From positions 62,001-126,000 of the forward strand of contig CAVVPZ010000005.1 in the NCBI GenBank assembly GCA_963750255.1: 64,000 nt of DNA, written 5' to 3'. The position numbers were made by a program, and so were the translations under genes. This DNA is from DATLED01 sp963750255 (GTDB taxonomy: Bacteria; Actinomycetota; Acidimicrobiia; Acidimicrobiales; CADCTF01). Below the pieces are notes generated by a model. That model searched no databases. It was not told the DNA's origin and was given only the letters and a program-made list of their open reading frames with translations. Within the stretch, counting starts at the first letter, position 1; each line of letters starts with the position of its first letter. Shown piece by piece: positions 62,030-64,000 of this stretch.

Positions 62030-64000
62030 GCACATGTCCAGGCTCCGGCTTCCCAATCGCGCCCTCCTCCTGAAGATCGTCGGCGGCGTCGTCGCTGCGC
62101 TGGTCGTCATCGCCGTCGTCCCGCCGCTTCGCCGTGGCGCAGCGCTGGTGGCGTCCAAGGCGATCGTCTTCGCGGCGTCGCCGTTGGCGCCCGACATCGC
62201 CGACTTCGCCAAGCTGCCCGAGACCACCAAGCTGGTGGCCACGGACGGCTCCACGATCGCTGAGCTCGACAAGTCGGAGCGTCGGGTCCCGGTCAAGATC
62301 GGCGACCTCCCCGACCACGTGAAGCAGGCCGTCATGGCCGCCGAGGATCAGGACTTCTACAACCACGACGGCGTCGACGCCAGCGCTGTCTTTCGAGCCT
62401 TCCTTCGCTCGGCGCAGGGGCGGACACAGGGCGGCAGCACGATCACCCAGCAGCTGGCCAAGATCAACTACACGACTCGCGAGCGCACCGTCTTCCGCAA
62501 GCTGAAGGAGGTCTTGTACGCCACCCGGCTGGAGAAGAAGTACACCAAGGACCAACTGCTCGAGCGCTACCTCAACCAGATCTACTTCGGTGACGGGGCA
62601 TACGGCATCAGCGCCGCGGCCGAGGTGTATTTCGGCACCACGCCGGACAAGTTGACTTCGGCGCAGGCGGCGATGATCGCCGGCAAGATCCGCGCTCCGG
62701 AGGCCGTCGATCCCCGCAAGGACCCCGAGGACACCAAGCACCGCCGCGACCAGGTCCTGCGCAACATGCGCCAGGAAGGGTGGCTGACGAAGGCAGAGTT
62801 CGACGAAGCCGTGGCCACTCCCATCGAGATCGCTCCCGAGAAGCCAGCCGACAACAACGGCCTCGGCACCGCCCCCCACTTCACCCAGTACGTCAAGCGT
62901 GAAGCACGCACGATCGACGCGCTCGGCACCACGCCCCAAGCGCGGCAGAACCAGCTCTTCACCGGCGGATTCACCATCGAGACCACGCTCGACCCCAAGG
63001 TGTACCTGGCCACCATCCAGGCCATGCAGGAGCAAACTCGGTGAGCCAGGCGACCCCGACGTCGCCGTGGCCAGCGTGGTCCCGGGAGATGGCGCCATCC
63101 GCAGTCTCACGGGCGGTCTCGATTTCTCCAAGACCCAATACGACATGTCCTCGCTGGAAGGGCGCCAGATCGGCTCGTCGGCCAAGCCGTTCGTCTACCT
63201 TGCTGCGCTCCGCCAGGGCATCGACCCGCGGTCGACCTACGACGGGACCTCGGGACGGTTGGTGCCTTGCTACCGCAAGGAGCCGGTCAACAACTACGCC
63301 GGCGAAGACCTCGGCGGCAACATCACCGTCGACGACGCGCTCGTCCACTCCGTCAACGTCGTGTTCGCCGAACTCGGCTGCGACACGGGGGCCCGCAACG
63401 TGAAGCAGGCGGCCAACGACGCCGGGATCCCCGAGGACGCCACCAAGTCGCTCGGCGGTTACTTCCTCGGCGGCTTCGACGCCAAGGGGGCCAATGCCCT
63501 CGAGATGGCCTCGGCCTATGCCACCTTCGCCGCCCGAGGCGTGCGGGCCGAGCCCTACGCCATCGCTCGAATCAAAGATCAGCAGGGCCGGGTCATCTAC
63601 GAGGCCAAGCCCAAGACCAAGCAGGTGTTCAAGGCCGAGGAGGTCGGCGTGCTCAACAACCCACTCCAGCGGGTCATCAAGGAAGGTACCGGACGGGCTG
63701 CGGCCATCGGGCGCCCGGTGGCCGGCAAGACGGGCACCACCCAGGACAGCGTCGATGGATGGTTCACCGGCTACGTGCCCCAACTCGCCACCAGCGTCTG
63801 GGTGGGCTACGCCGACAACCGACCCATGAAGGACGTGCACGGACGGGCCGTCACCGGTGGCTCGTTCCCGGCCGCCATCTTCGGCGAGTTGATGACGAAG
63901 GCACTCGATGGCGTCAAGGTCGAGCCGCTGTTCACCGCCTCGCCGGACTCGCTCAGCCTCAAGCTCCAAGGCACCACGACAACCTCCTCGACGTCGTCCA
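62016..64000 (+). CDS. Class A penicillin-binding protein, frameshifted, runs off the window
   Basis: Bifunctional peptidoglycan synthase. The N-terminus has a membrane helix (LLLKIVGGVVAALVVIAVV) and the GT51 glycosyltransferase domain with AAEDQDFYNHDGVD, TQGGSTITQQLAK and YLNQIYFGDGAYG. Near 63,040 an extra A in GAGCAAACTC shifts the frame. The transpeptidase domain follows with SSAKPF (SxxK), HSVNVVFAELG (SxN) and VAGKTGTTQD (KTG). The visible end is a Thr/Ser-rich stretch (TTTTSSTSS). Start candidates are a GTG at 62016 with GAGG upstream, overlapping the S component gene, or an ATG at 62034. It may simply follow the ECF operon without functional link. Confidence 0.9.

Noticed and set aside
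1..64000. tRNA genes, rRNA genes, CRISPR arrays, insertion sequences, phage genes
   Set aside because: No tRNA-like cloverleaf in the few spacers over 100 bases, no direct-repeat/spacer arrays, and no transposase, integrase or phage protein in any convincing frame.

Overview
This window is high-GC, densely coded actinobacterial DNA. I read it as Acidimicrobiia or a close relative; this is inference. The window carries a mycothiol ligase (mshC), an F420:NADP reductase (npdG), a phosphatidylinositol-mannoside set (pgsA, patA, pimA), Acidimicrobiia-style 42-residue surface repeats and fused branched-chain amino acid transporter subunits. From memory, the backbone follows the order of the Mycobacterium tuberculosis Rv2614c-Rv2552c segment: thrS, HIT, pgsA, patA, pimA, pdxS, pdxT, yebC, ruvCAB, yajC, secD, secF, apt, rel, hisS, aspS, rarA, alaS, ruvX, mltG, aroE. 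Tgt and queA, a transport block and several surface-protein genes are inserted into it.

Layout. 1-18.5 kb (minus strand): a partial DUF4388 gene, aroE-mltG-ruvX-alaS with two small membrane genes, rarA, aspS-hisS, rel, apt, secF-secD-yajC, tgt-queA. 18.5-19.8 kb (plus): an ECF-type sigma factor with a hydrophobic C-terminal extension, overlapping a tiny secreted protein. 19.8-27.6 kb (minus): ruvBAC, a peroxiredoxin, yebC, pdxT-pdxS, two tandem DUF3048 lipoproteins, an M48 protease. 27.8-30.2 kb (plus): an LPRTG surface protein and a lipoprotein. 30.2-36.9 kb (minus): a branched-chain amino acid type transporter packed into three polypeptides (MFS-LivF-LivG, LivH-LivM, binding protein). 37-40.5 kb: pimA, a VOC protein, patA, pgsA. 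40.6-46.1 kb: an EF-G2-like gene, small membrane genes, an old-yellow-enzyme family member. 45.9-58.4 kb (minus): HIT, thrS, a metallopeptidase, pdxH, mshC, npdG, a thioredoxin-like lipoprotein with an in-frame TGA, a phosphotransferase/DUF6285 pair, an M23 peptidase, and two exported proteins behind a cobalamin riboswitch. 58.6-62.0 kb (plus): an ECF transporter. 62 kb to the edge: a class A penicillin-binding protein.

The most interesting unit is 55.7-62.0 kb. A cobalamin riboswitch on the minus strand precedes a secreted alpha/alpha-barrel protein with a repeat domain and a membrane-anchored DUF4430-like protein. These two folds resemble the two halves of animal intrinsic factor/transcobalamin. 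Divergently transcribed is a complete ECF transporter (T, two ATPase domains, S component). Together they look like a surface capture-and-import system for vitamin B12.

Sequence quality matters here. Many genes carry isolated frameshifts. Where the intended reading can be inferred, most are single-base insertions. They are very dense at about 39.9-42.7 kb and 59.7-61.2 kb. I treat these genes as probably intact in the organism and broken in the assembly, and give the full span of each.
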